A stretch of 64,000 bases of DNA from Polytrichum commune (GCA_950295325.1 OX485805.1:16539501-16603500), one strand, 5' to 3'; shown: positions 45,863 to 57,656, counted from the first letter of the stretch. Notes: a model not told the origin generated them from the letters alone. Program-made: numbers and translations.

Positions 45863-46379
45863 TAGCTATGACATGTAGCTTCAGTGCAATAAATATCAGT
45901 GTTGTGGATGTGCTCAAATATTAGTTTTAACAAAGACAAATTGCCGGTGCATTGCTCTTCCTCATAGCAGCCACATATTGGTGGGAATGGAAGTGTAGGC
46001 AACTTACACAAAGATTTGTATGGGGTTATTGTTTCTAACTTGCACAAACTATGGTCCAAGATGACCCTAAACTATTGGGTGATAGCAGAGAGGTACATGT
46101 TTTCGAATGGAGTGGTTGGCGGTGCGATACCTGTTGTGGAATTTTCTTTATTTGACGGGAAAAACTAAGTAGGTAGATAAGAAGCCAAGAGCCCATCCAC
46201 CGCAAGGTAGGCAGTAAACCCCACCTTGCACCAAGAGGATTCTTGAGCAGGGTAGGGCCAACATGCTCAAATTCACGTCGGATTGCCCAACGTTGGTTAT
46301 TTATTTATTTATGTACAAACTACATATCCTCTATTATGTCTCCTCTCCTTAGCATAACTCAACTTATCCAGGTGTGCTT

Positions 46380-46760
46380 CCAATAAGGTATGCGGTTGGT
46401 ATTCTCATTTATTTTTCTTAATTGAACACCTATTTTTGATAGGTGTGTGGTCCATTGAAATTTAATGAACAATATCACAAAGACACATGTCGAAAAGAGA
46501 TTGGATCACGTCTTCAAATTTCATTAACTACCTCACACTCAAAGGTGAATACAATTGGGAGAAGCTGTGTATTTGGCTAAGGAATCAACAAACATGCACT
46601 TATGATTACCATGATTAAATCATAGTTGGTCCATTTTTTGTTGATGCTTCATTGTAGATTTGCTAGTGTAACACAACTTTTGCCATGTGAATGTAGTTGG
46701 TAGAAGTTGGGGTATATGAAAAAATGATTTGCATAAGATCCACATACCTTAGTGTGCAAA
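46380..46760 (-). repeat. dispersed repeat R3, reverse copy
   Basis: TTTTTGATAGGTGTGTGGTC, GAGATTGGATCACGTCTTCA, CTCACACTCAAAGGTGAA, TTCATTGTAGATTTGCTAGT and CACAACTTTTGCCATGTGAA, ending in CCACATACCTTAGTG. Confidence 0.75.
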
Positions 46761-46761
46761 A

Positions 46762-46986
46762 GGGAATTGTTACATATGAGCATACCTCTTATACATCCAA
46801 CAAAACAACTTGACTCGCCATAGATTTGTCATGAATCGATCTCAAATGACTTGGACTAGACTAGTTAAAGGTTTTTAAAGTCGATTTTGGTTTCAAATCA
46901 ACTAAAAAATTAACCTTTGAGCTACATAGTACTCTAGGGCTTTTATGTTGGACAAATGAGAGGTAAACTCATATGCAATAATTCCC
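46762..46986. mobile_element. MITE with CATATGAGC-TACCTCT ends, copy 2, 225 bp
   Basis: Left end GGGAATTGTTACATATGAGC, and the right end read in reverse is GGGAATTATTGCATATGAGT. It then continues with ATACCTCTTATACATCCAAC against TTACCTCTCATTTGTCCAAC. Length matches the copy at 29845 within one base, and TTTCAAATCAACTAAAAAATT is shared inside. It sits directly against the R3 copy. Confidence 0.8.
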
Positions 46987-48637
46987 CCACTCCCCAATAG
47001 TGGACCCTTGTTATGTTTCATACGTACTAGTGCTCCTTGTTACTACACCTAACTAGTGAAAATAATGTCCTAATGATGATTTTATTATTATTAGATAATA
47101 CATGAATATGCAAATTTCATATTTGACAATAGAGTATTTGAGATCATGTTGGTTCATGCCTCGGGGGGTTCACTGGCAAAAAATCATAGAACAATGTGCG
47201 ATAAAAAATAGGGTCTAATATATTCATTGTAGATAAATTTTGTAAAAAACTTACATATAATATAGGGGGTTTTAAAAATAGTGAAAAAGGATTACATGTA
47301 AAATACCATCACATATAAAATACCATCACACCTTTATTTTGAAAAATACCATACCTTATAATCTTTTCTGCAAAGTAAATAGCCCCCCAATAAATAGGTC
47401 CCGAACGCACATGTATGCAAAATATAAGAGGGAGTGAACCCCTCGAGGTTCATGCATGATTCTCATATTGATTTTCTTGTGATATGACGTAAAAGTGGCT
47501 ACAATAGATGCTTTGAGCATTTAGTCCCTTATATGCATGGAAAATTACACCGGGAGGGGGGGAGGGGGAGACTCCTTGGGGAGGGTTGTATATCACATGT
47601 GACTAAGGGGTATTATTGTAGGGGGTATTTGGTAGCCTGGGCTAATTAAATGAACCAATCAATTACCTAATTATCTAATTTGTGGTGTTGTAAGGGTTCA
47701 TATAAGTATTTACAAATTATGCAGGGGGTGTTCTTTTAGCCCCATTATTTACTATAATAAATTGAGGTAAATTAGAAAAATGAAATCTAAAGACTAAAGA
47801 CAAAGATATTTCTAACAATTTGAGCGTCAAAACAAAGACCAAGTTATCAAGGAATGACACCATGAAACATTGAATTGTAAATGACATTGTTTTTGTATCA
47901 ATGACCAAAAATACTAAACTTCAATATCTTAGGTTCCATAATTGTTTCTATTATGCACTCAATGGCACAAACAACACACAATTGCTCCATCATGAACATG
48001 AAGATGATTTATCCTATACGGTATATTTTATCAAAAAAATCAAATTGGATATGTTATATATATAGAGGACATTATTTTAGTTATATTCCAACATGGGTGT
48101 TCATGAACACGTTAATTTAAGTGAAATTGTTTAAGCTAATCACCCAACTTGCACTAACCCACTACCGGTACCCACCTGACATAATAGATTTCAAACCCTA
48201 CGTACAATTAGATTTCCAACCTAGAAACAAATGTCAATTGAAGTTGCAATCACTTAAATCACACAATAGGGAGTCATATTATAAGGATTCATACCAACTT
48301 GTTTAGATGTAAATTTTACGTACAGTGGTGGAGTCTTTATTCACACATGATGAATTTCAACAAGACTAAAAGGATCGTATGTGGGGGTGCTAACTAATTA
48401 TGCGATGGACCTTGTTGTCTTACAAATGGACGAGAAATAAGTGTTGGAATTGGGTCACTACAAGAATTGGTCATTTCTACCTTACATACCTTCTTGGCCT
48501 CCTCATTTTTTTTTCATTGTCTAAATTTTTAGTGTATATATATATATACACACACACACGAGCACGTGGACAAATTATATTCATACAAATTTAAGTGTTT
48601 CCTTAGCCTTTGGAATCATTGTTAGCATCATCCACCT
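46987..48637. other. AT-rich unassigned stretch
   Basis: No gene supported. It has a G-rich patch (47553-47590), repeated ACATATAAAATACCATCACA at about 47293-47330 and (TA)n(CA)n at 48534-48559. Confidence 0.5.
48534..48559. repeat. (TA)n(CA)n microsatellite
   Basis: Compound dinucleotide run just left of the 1268-bp element. Confidence 0.9.
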
Positions 48638-48646
48638 GAATAGTCG
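48638..48646. repeat. left target duplication of the 1268-bp element
   Basis: GAATAGTCG, present again at 49914-49922. It is 8 bp if the final G of CCCGTG is counted as element. Confidence 0.8.
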
Positions 48647-48737
48647 CACGGGTAGATCACTTAGTGTATTTTAAAAACGACGTGCGGCATAATATAGAGA
48701 GGATTAAAATCATTTGAAATAAAAATTATAAAGGAAT

Positions 48738-49504
48738 GGGGCCATTCACGGTTAGGGTACTACTTTTGGCCGTCTAACGGAAAACGGACTTTTTTGGATA
48801 ACTTCACATGCTTGGTATGCTTAGATTTGTATTGTGAAGCATATTTTGGATCATACCTACATTTCATACTCCATATCGAGTACACTGACAAAGTTAATTT
48901 AGAAGAAATAGGGTCATCTAAGATATCCTTTTGATTCCTTAAAGGACATTCAGGAGTGTTGTCTTAATTGTTCACCTTAGGATCAAGGAATGAAAAGGAC
49001 AACAAGAATCAATCAAAACGATCCCAAATTTTTTCCTCACACTCATCGTTCAAGTGTGTACCAATAGAACCAAATATGTGTTGAATAGCAATTGCCCAAC
49101 TTTACATGTGGCACCAAACATGTCCAAACATACATATACTCACGGCCACACGTAAGAGGAACGTCTAGTATTAGAATTGGACAAAAAAATTTATATGAAT
49201 GGACACATGACACTTTTACCAAGGTACCAAGGTACCAAGATACATAACAGGAAATAATTGACCACCAATGCACACCTAATAGCAAAAAAATGCCACTGAT
49301 GTGGCCTAGGGTTTAGGGTTTAGGGTTTAGGGTGATTATTAAATAATAATAAAAATCGTTCTTGATAAAGCTTATGAACTATCTACTTATTTATGTAAAA
49401 TTTATTGATCAAATAATAGTAAATCATGATAAAAACCAAGATCAATGCGACAAAGTCCTTAAGTCCTTTGTCCCAAAAGTAGTACCCTGATCGTGAATGG
49501 CCCC
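48738..49504. repeat. inner inverted repeat pair of the 1268-bp element
   Basis: GGGGCCATTCACGGTTAGGG and TACTACTTTTGG at the left pair with CCAAAAGTAGTA and CCCTGATCGTGAATGGCCCC at the right (about 32 bp, two mismatches). This could be an older nested element or part of the long arm. Confidence 0.75.
49307..49332. repeat. short interstitial telomere-type array
   Basis: Three to four perfect TTTAGGG units, the common plant telomere unit, far from any chromosome end as far as the window shows. Confidence 0.9.
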
Positions 49505-49922
49505 GAATTCCAAATAATGAAGGGGCCATTAAATGTAGACAATCCCATTATAAGTAAGTTAGATGGACATAAAACGTGCGCCATTATTTTTTTGTAAAAT
49601 TAATATAGGGGCTGAACATAAGGATCCTAGAAGGTATGTTTAGTATGGTATATAAATGGGTTTAGGACTCACGGGGATGGATGATAATTGGGATTTCTGT
49701 CTGTCCAAAATTACTTAAAAGGAATATAGAGTACAAAAAATTGCAGTGACTTGGACAATATAAGTAATGGAAGGGTGCAAACAATTGGGCCATTTTTGAA
49801 ATTTAAGTAATTATAGGGAGGCTTTAATTCAACCCTTGAAGGTAAATAGCCCCAAAACAAAAAAACCCCAGCCGCACGTGGTGCACAAAAATACCTTAGA
49901 GTGATCTACCCGTGAATAGTCG

Positions 49923-50829
49923 TGACCTTTCACAAACCATCGCAACCCGTTGAGATTTAGTCATTTTATTTTGAACATAAACGAAGCAACACTTCAATGT
50001 ATAGACATTAAACATAGCAATTATAAAGCTGCAAAAGGGATCATGATCCGCACACTAATTAATTTAGGAAACCCCAGTTTTCACGAATATTTAGAGAGAA
50101 AATTCCATGAAGGCCCCTCATCACTTGAGAAATAACTACCTATACTCAAACAAACACACATAAAATCTATCTTCCCTCTCACTCCTCCTTCCTCCCTCTC
50201 AACCATCCTTCCATTGTCTCAAGCCTCTCTATCCCTCCCTTCCTACCTTACGCATTTGACCTCGTTGAGTTCTTTAAAGTTCTAGCATGGTCGAAGATTA
50301 TGATCACATGTTCCAATGAAACAACTCAAGAAATAAAAGATTTGTAACAACCACTTAACACATTAAATTATCACATTGTTGGCCTAGAGTATTTTAATTC
50401 ATCTTAAGTTTGATTTCGATAGTCATGATCATCCAAAAAGTCGCATATTGACCTAAAAGGTTGCTACCCAATTGTCTTCTAACATCATCCCTAGCTTCAC
50501 ACCCCCTTGTTCTCATTAATGCTATTGAATTCGTAAAGATAGGCGGGGCTCCTCAAACAATGGGACATCTTATCCTTTTAAGTCCGCATTGCAAGTGACA
50601 TGTAAAACTTGGTCCTAAGTAGCCTCCTATGTATCTTGTCATTTGCAAGGTGCCGTCTAGTCCTTCCTATTCTATTTCTTGCAGAATTACGTGAATTATT
50701 GTATATCTATCCGGACATCCAAACACCATAAGTTGTACTAATTGAGGTATTTAGTGTGGACCATTCTAAGTTCATGGAAGAGGATTTAGTGTGGGGAAGA
50801 CTACATGTGTGCTTTAAGGTAGACATGCC
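49923..50829. other. unassigned stretch
   Basis: The + frame 49950-50135 begins in this gap and has no domain. C/T-rich at 50170-50260. Nothing else is recognisable. Confidence 0.45.
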
Positions 50830-51180
50830 TAATTCGTTTATTGATTTTAATCATGTGTCATCATGTGAGTGGTATGAGGTCATTTGCAACTCCACTAATG
50901 GATACCAAAAGGCACGTGTTTAAAAGAGGTGGAACTACGTGTTCAAAATACAATAACCATCACGGGCTCAACATTCAGCATAATTTGAGAGGACCTTTAC
51001 AACTATCGAATGAGCACGAGAATCTTCACTTTGATAATGGATAATCACGACATATGTATGATTCCAAAATTTACGAGGGAAGTAATTACAACATTGATTT
51101 AGGTTTGCTAAGCATCTTGTACCAATCTCCTTCTAAGAGAAGAGGGCTAGTGGAAAAAAAGATACCATTTAGGATCCATC
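50830..51180 (-). repeat. dispersed repeat R1, reverse copy (first of two in tandem)
   Basis: GTGAGTGGTATGAGGTCATT, GAACTACGTGTTCAAAATAC, ATCACGGGCTCAACATTCAG, GAGAATCTTCACTTTGATAA and TTAGGTTTGCTAAGCATCTT, then AGAGAAGAGGGCTAGTGGAA. Confidence 0.75.
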
Positions 51181-51219
51181 TACCTTATACAACTGCTTAT
51201 ACAATTGCCTTCTACAATT

Positions 51220-51565
51220 GATCTTCATCAAGCGCCATGATTTGAGTGGTATGAAATCAAGTGTGACTCTAAAAATGGATACCAAAAGACACGTGTTTAA
51301 AACAAGTTGAACTACGAGCTCAAAATACAATAACCATCACGGGTTCAACATTCAACATGATTTTAAGAAGACCTATTCGACCATCGAATGAGAACGAGAA
51401 TCTTCACATTCATAAGGAATTACGAAGACCTATGTATGAATTTCAAAATTTATGAGGGGAAGTACAACATCCGTCGATTTGGATTCGCAAAGCATCTTGT
51501 ACTAACTTAATAGCGCGTTACGTATTCTAGCGCGAGAAGAAGCAAGCTACCGTAGTCGGAAAAGA
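51220..51565 (-). repeat. dispersed repeat R1, reverse copy (second of two in tandem)
   Basis: TTTGAGTGGTATGAAATCAA, GAACTACGAGCTCAAAATAC, ATCACGGGTTCAACATTCAA, GAGAATCTTCACATTCATAA and TTGGATTCGCAAAGCATCTT. This is closer to the copy at 50830 than to others, with the same ATACAATAACCATCACGGG-type wording, so the pair looks like a local duplication. Confidence 0.75.
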
Positions 51566-51625
51566 AAGACACCATTTAAGACCCATCTACCTCCTCATAC
51601 AAATTGCTTTTAAAAAAAAAAGGAA

Positions 51626-51658
51626 TGGCGGATCAATCGATTCTCGATTGATCTGCCA
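51626..51658. repeat. hairpin with 13-14 bp stem
   Basis: GGCGGATCAATCGA pairs with TCGATTGATCTGCC, one mismatch, 3-base loop. It overlaps the end of the minus-strand frame at 51633. Confidence 0.8.
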
Positions 51659-52210
51659 CTCTATATTCTCGATCATCAATTGATTCACCCCACAGTAGAA
51701 TTCTGCACAGTACACTTAAAATTCCTTCGTCATTCATTGTAAGCTCCTGCTGTGAGAGGCATCTGAAAGGTTCCAACGCCATCAAGATACTCCTCAGTAA
51801 CTTAACGTAAAGAAGGTTAGGTTGGTACTCATCAACTCTGTTAATTACAACCTCTTGTGTAGCCTGTACAGAAGAATTAAAAGCTCGAAACAGGTGTGGT
51901 GAGTGCTTGAATTTGGAGTGATCGGTTGCGAGGAGACAGAGAGACATCATCCTTAACTTACAACTAGGGCTCACAAGTAGCTTCATAAGTAGCCATTTAA
52001 CTGAGACGTGACATCATGATTCAATATGATTAGGAAGGAGGCTTCCTGCTGTCTCTCTGCATGCTCCCTGCAGATCTCCAATACTTTTTCGTGCGAAAGG
52101 ATCTTTGATGGCTCAAATAAACACCCTTTCGATCGATCGATCGATCTGGTCCCCTTGTAATTGGAATTGAAAGGTTCATAACTACATCCCAAGTCAATTG
52201 CATTCGTCAT
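51633..52210 (-). pseudogene. unrecognised gene-like fragment, two overlapping frames
   Basis: Minus frames 52210-51983 (75 codons) and 51986-51633 (117 codons) meet at an overlapping TGA/ATG (ATGA). Their amino-acid mix looks like ordinary soluble, helical protein (KVLEICREHAERQQEASFLI, then NLLYVKLLRSILMALEPF and ILSVLCRILLWGESIDD) rather than repeat DNA. I recognise no family. A frameshifted exon or a captured gene piece would explain the overlap. A small real gene is less likely without an obvious promoter or intron sites. Confidence 0.35.
52129..52146. repeat. GATC simple repeat
   Basis: About four and a half CGAT units within the gene-like fragment. Confidence 0.8.
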
Positions 52211-52684
52211 AGAATAACATGGTAGTCGTCATTGAAACGAGCCTGTTAGATTTGTTGGAGGAGGAACGATGAACCGGGAGATCGAACCGCTAGTTATAGA
52301 TGAACCGGTTGAGTTTGAGAAGTGACTGGTTTTAGTTCAAGGTTTCAGGAGAATTTACATGTTGGTTTAGAAGAATGTATAGAATATACCTCGGTTTAGT
52401 AAAGAAAGCCTGAAATTAAGGTTACAAGACAAGATGTAATCGGTTGGACTTGGAGACGCTAGGGTTTTGACCGATTATGCCCAAAAATCTACCCGGAGAT
52501 TGAAGACGAATAATAGTGTTATATCCCCGTTATGTCACTTGGAGGAGATGATCTAGGTTGGTAGCCAATCTCGATTACTAGAAATGTGGTTATTACATGA
52601 CATGACAATATGATGCAAAGTGACTAGAATGAACACGGGTTGGTTTCATTTTGATCACTTCATATTAGATTGTCATGTCATAAA
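52211..52684. other. unassigned stretch
   Basis: No frame of note. CGGTTGGACTTGGAGACGC at about 52440 and GATTTAGTTCAAGG-like words do not match other repeats in the window. The last 70 bp resemble the left flank of the MITE at 45637. Confidence 0.4.
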
Positions 52685-52930
52685 ACTACTGCATTTTTAT
52701 TACATAAATGTAGTATTTAGTGTCACTTATTATTTGGAGTTACATGATCCTATATCTTTTTACTATTCATGCATTTTTTTTATAATGAAATGTAAAGATG
52801 CTAATGTTCTATAACGAACAAAGAATCAATTTGAACTTTTTGGATTAAATGAATGACATGTACAATAAACAATTATAGCATTGCGTAATCCTAAATAGTA
52901 AGTGACACTAAATATGATATTTAGTGTAGT
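52685..52930. mobile_element. MITE of the GTGACACTAAAT family, about 246 bp
   Basis: GTAGTATTTAGTGTCACTTA at the left and AAGTGACACTAAATATGATA, then TTTAGTGTAGT, at the right. Both are followed inward by the ATTATTTGG/CCTAAATAGT type block seen at 62932. Confidence 0.75.
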
Positions 52931-53309
52931 GCTCTCAGCTCATCAAAGTGCAAGACCTTTTCATTCAAAATAGGGGTCAAGACATGGTTCATCAAGTTCT
53001 AGTTTATTTGTACCTCACTCTTCCAGTTCAGCTCCCTGCCAACTGATGGCTCGAGCACTTTTTGCCACTTTGAAGAGCTTCAGGTGAAATAATAACTTGG
53101 ACTCTTTTGGGCACAAACAAAGTACATAATTTTACCCAATTTCGCAATTTCTAATTTGCTGGAAAATTTTGCAGTCCAGGGTTAGGCCTTCAACTCCTCT
53201 ACCATAGAAGACACTTCCTAACCAACACACCACACAATTGTCACCACCATACACACCAGACACACATTTAAGTAAAGTTAACGTGTGTTATTTTGATACT
53301 TTCTCTATG

Positions 53310-53600
53310 CACCCACTTCTTGTTGGATACGAAACACACGATTAGAATGAGATAATTAGCAAATTCAAATCATGTTTGTAGCCATCTACTTCAAAAGTCT
53401 TGTTCATTATCAAAGTGAAGATTTTTGTGCTTACTCGTGGTCATATACTTCTCCCCAATTATGTTGATTATTGAGCTAAAATGGCTAATATATGTGCAAT
53501 CTAATCCAGACATATGTTTTTTTGGTGTTCTCTCTTTCACATTGAACCTCGTACCACTCAAATATAGGTGTATGTTGGATCTGGGCATGCTTACACAACC
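53310..53600 (+). repeat. dispersed repeat R1, forward copy
   Basis: GCACCCACTTCTTGTTGGAT, AGATAATTAGCAAATTCAAA, TTATCAAAGTGAAGATTTTT, GTCATATACTTCTCCCCAAT and GTACCACTCAAATATAGGTG. The TTTTGAGCATGTAG block is lost. Confidence 0.7.
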
Positions 53601-53627
53601 AAAACCATCCAGAAATCTTCCACAAAC

Positions 53628-55130
53628 CCTCCATTTTTTATCTTTTATTTTTTTGAGACATAAGGCGGAAAACCAATGCCAAGATAGAGAAAGGACAACA
53701 AGAAAGCATATTGTAGAAGAGGGTAGGTGGGACTCTTCAAGTGTGCCACATTGTTGTGTAAAGAAGAACCAAGTAATAATAACCGACTTATTCCAATCCC
53801 AATTCCAATTGATCTACAGGCCTCTCGTGGCCCATGTTTTGTAGAAATCTTTTAAGTAACACCTCAATAGAGAAAGGGCTAGTTCTAAAGTATTTGAGGG
53901 CCCTCGCCCATGCGATCCTGGCATACACAATGCATTCATTCCACTTGAGTTAGTTCATCTTGGACTCATGCTATTAATCTTTGGTTAACCACTCTATCAT
54001 TCCTCTCAATCCAAATTGTCCAAAGGGTAATGCCTCGAATGAGGTGCCAAATCTTAATCCATTTGGCAAATTTATTCCTAATGCTCTCCTCAAACAAAGG
54101 CATGTTTCTAGTGGAAGTTGTTGTAATTGCCGGTTTGGACCCTGCTAAGTTTGTGATTGATGAAGGTGGACCACCTCCAAGTGCGTTAGCTTGTATAGGA
54201 TCCCACACTTTGTGTTTGACTTATTCGCTAATAAATTAGGCAAACATAAAGCACATTATTTGGTGATAGAGGCGGGGACAATTTTAGCTCTCCAGTCATT
54301 GACAGTGATGGCTTTGTGCCAAATGGACCACGTGAATGCAACTTCTTTCCAAGAGCGGGGAGGATTCCAAACCATTCAAACATGTAACTGCAAGTAGGTA
54401 AAATTGCCAATTTTCCACAACCCAAGAGATATCATGGACTCTATTGAAGATGGAGTCCCTCCCAAAATTACAGGAGCAGTTCATGAAAGGGAATCTATTA
54501 ATCCATCTCACTTTTTGAAACTGGCAAATCTCTGTCCCATAGAAGAAGTAGATTTTATGTTTTTTGGACCATGAATGGTATCCACAACCCTAACCTTTTG
54601 AAAGTAGTTGACAACATCACCAACAAAGTTTTCGCAATCTACCAAGCTTATGGAGTGAGTGCAAACAATGAAGCATTGCATGAGGAGAGGGAAGAAGAAG
54701 CGCACATGTTTCACACATTGAGGACAAAAGTTCGAGGACAAAAGTTCAAGGAGCATTGTTAGCAGATGAAGTTACAATGATGCAAGGCATTATATCTATT
54801 CCTACAAGCCATCCCAAGTTCGCCTTGATCATTGCCCACTTTGCCACACTTTCCTTGCCATTCCACCTCCTCCTAACAAATTTTGACATTACTTTTCCCA
54901 CCTCTATACCGTCATTCATGTAAACTTGGGAAGGGACCGCAAAGCCGTAAACCAACATTGGTTTGGCATATTGGAGCCCATTCTCCGTCAAAAGTGCACA
55001 AGTGTCAGGTTACACGTGCCTTCAGTATCTGTCAAAGTTTACCTAGAACATATAATTAGATTGTGTGCCATTAGCTCGGGCTCCCATCCACATTTATTGG
55101 TGATGTTGTTGGGGTGGGCTAATGTAAAGC
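53628..55130 (-). mobile_element. degenerate L1-type LINE, 3' part, minus strand
   Basis: Read on the minus strand the 3' end is CCGCCTTATGTCTC, then A-rich (53628-53660). Upstream are several coding relics in shifting frames. At about 54746-54991 VRRRWNGKE-SVAKWAMIK resembles the reverse-transcriptase tail (F-WNGK...W..I..P...GGLGI). At 53966-54208 LIRGITLWTIWIERNDRVV is typical of the C-terminus of plant L1 ORF2 (IW-ERN motif). Frames 54228-54425, 54296-54511 and 54508-54756 cover the region between, with stops and frameshifts. It is dead and 5' truncated. The 5' edge near 55.1 kb is uncertain. Confidence 0.65.
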
Positions 55131-55172
55131 GGCCTTAGTGGCCAACCCGCCCACTCCATTGGCATTAGACTA

Positions 55173-55500
55173 CCGTAACACCATAGCAGGTTCATCACAT
55201 GGCAAACGAATATTTATTTATTTTCAAAAAATAAGGTTTGTTTGCTAAATTTTTATTTTTTTTGAAATTCGTTCTTCTATTTTGAGGAAAAAAAATAATT
55301 CGTCCTGGAACAGAGTAGATGTACCGGGATGACAACTTAAATTGATTTTTTCAACAGAGTCTGCTTCACCCAACTTTCTGGATTTTCGTTCTTTTCATAA
55401 TATAATTTTCCATAATTTCGTTCCTCATGGCCTGGAACTTCTGATTTTTTTCGTTTTTTTTTGGGAATTATTTAAGAACGAACCTGCTATGGTGTTACGG
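55173..55500. mobile_element. mariner-like MITE, 328 bp, perfect inverted ends
   Basis: CCGTAACACCATAGCAGG then TTC at the left matches the right end in reverse over 21 bases without error. TA flanks both sides (55171-55172 and 55501-55502). A TA duplication fits Tc1/mariner-type elements. The interior is T-rich and non-coding. Perfect ends suggest a fairly recent insertion. Confidence 0.88.
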
Positions 55501-56714
55501 TATGATATGTTGTGCTAGCATTGTTGAAGTTGATGGGATGCTCTCATATGGAAGTTCTCCATGTACTTCTTGATAATTTAGCTTGAAATGTCAAAAGTAA
55601 ACCTATGTAGAATTAGCTCATTTACCTTATGCACTACTCCAAATGAAGGATACATATATAAAACTAGTATGACCCATACCGTCTCGGCCCTTTGCCCCCA
55701 TGCATAGGACACATCACTTTAACATGATCCCCCCATCTTTTTGTAATGGTGGGGAACAAAGGAGCGACGGCCACACCACCGCCGCCATTCCTTGGTTGAT
55801 ACTAAGTTTCCTTATAGGAAGATTTCGGCTCGTGAGTATGACCTCGACTTGAATAAATATCATGTGATCATTATTGTCACACATGCCTTTAGTTTCACTT
55901 CATTTTTTAAATGATTTGTGCTAAACATGAATTTGATATCATGGACCGAATAAACTATTATTTCAATACTTGTTCATGGTTTGTACAAAATGTCATATAT
56001 CCCATCCTCGGTCCTTTAAGGGTTTAACTACTTTCCTATCTCATCAAATTTCAATATCATGAATGATACCCAACTATGATGTTTTTAGATTTTTATGTTC
56101 ACACACAAATTGAAGAAAAGTTATAGAATTATGATGATATACGCAAAGTACTCCTCATGAGATTCTCTTGACTTCACTTCATAATATCATTACATGCAAC
56201 ATTGTATATATAAATATATCAATTCAAGCAATTGATCCATCATGAACACTACAAAATGGTATTTTCTCATTGCACACGACACTCGAGAGTTTGAAATCAC
56301 TTTGTGGACTAACTTGAGCCATCCCTTAATTTGGCTTCTTTCCTTGCTCTCTTTGGTGTTCTAGCTACACATTCATTAGTAGGGAAACATGCCATGGGGT
56401 GGCAATTCTAGCACAATTTTTTATTTTAAATAATAATAAAAACTTTGCCGAAGTTGGAAAGAGAAAGAAAAGAATGACATAAACTTCTAATGTGATTCCT
56501 AACATTTTGTCACAAGGTGGGGGGGGAGCAACTGGGTCAACTTATGAGAGCTAGATTTGCCTTGGTGCTAAGTACGCAAGTTGAAATGTTGCATGAGTGG
56601 ATTTATTGAATTTTGATCATGAGATTTTAGAAAATGTAGATGAATATAAAATCTACAAGGTTAGGCAAGGCTTGGTTAATAAGAATATAATATTATGGAA
56701 ATTGAGTGTAAAAT

Positions 56715-56870
56715 ATAACAACCCCAAGTCCACAACAACTTTCTTAACCCATTGAGCCATTTGGATGGAGAGAAATAATGTAGCTACTAACCACTCGAAC
56801 AATGACACAATGACACAATGCATTCACGTAAAGTCAAGTACCACATTGGGGACAAATATATTGTCTATCC
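56715..56870 (+). mobile_element. LINE ORF2 C-terminal crumb
   Basis: A stop then AIWMERNNVATNHSNND in one frame (from about 56750) shows the IW-ERN motif of plant L1 ORF2. It is short and isolated. Confidence 0.4.
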
Positions 56871-57099
56871 CAAGATGGCATGGGAATATGGGATAGGGCG
56901 CCTAAGTAAAATAACCTTTTCTCGTGAGAGACTTTTCTTGATTGCTTTGATCAATAGTGGAGAGCATGTGGACAGTGACATGTACTTCATCGTGTGACGC
57001 ATGGGGGGTGAACTCAACATTACAAGTACGGTATTGTGTGGGTATATACAATAGTGTATGTAGTGAGAGGTTATTTACAAAGCATGTGTAAGAATGGGC

Positions 57100-57101
<2 letters not shown>

Positions 57102-57130
<29 letters not shown>
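57102..57130. repeat. (ATT)n microsatellite
   Basis: About ten ATT units. Confidence 0.9.
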
Positions 57131-57132
<2 letters not shown>

Positions 57133-57656
57133 ATCCAACAATATACAAATATATAATGTGGTATGAGTTTTGAAGGAGCAAGGCCTCTCCAAGGTATGTC
57201 ACATGAGGACTTTAGTTCATCCAAGTATACCTTGACTACCTCAAATAAAATCATACATATTAATCATTGAAACAATACTTGTCATCCCCCGGATCATACT
57301 TCAATGACTTTGTCAATAAGAAGTGATTTTAGAACACATATGCAAGGAAGGCCTATGTTTCTCCAATTATTTATATATTGCATACATAGTTAGTGCCAAT
57401 TTATTCTAGAAGTTCAAATTGCCTTATACATACAAAAAGGCTACTTTTCTAGTGTAGGATTGGATGTAATGTCTTCTTTTTGGTAACAAAAGTGTTGTTT
57501 CTAGGGGTTTTAAATAAAGGGTCATGCGTGAACATGGCTCCCACTCTTAATAGAGAGTTCACCCCCAAGTGTATGACAAACCTTCACACACTTGGAATTC
57601 GAAACTTACGCCAAGTTAGGGTCGCATGGGTGGGGTGTGGTTGGTTCATTTGTTCT

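Larger units (their letters stand above)
48647..49914. mobile_element. non-autonomous inverted-repeat DNA transposon, 1268 bp
   Basis: The left end CACGGGTAGATCACT and right end AGTGATCTACCCGTG are perfect 15-bp inverses. The similarity runs on imperfectly for about 45 bp, to GACGTGCGGC against GCCGCACGTG. The flanks carry an 8-9 bp direct repeat. A second inverted pair, GGGGCCATTCACG at 48738 and CGTGAATGGCCCC at 49492-49504, lies inside. Long arms and an 8-9 bp duplication fit hAT or Mutator-like elements, and I cannot choose between them. No transposase frame is present. The TTTAGGG array sits in its right half. Confidence 0.8.
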
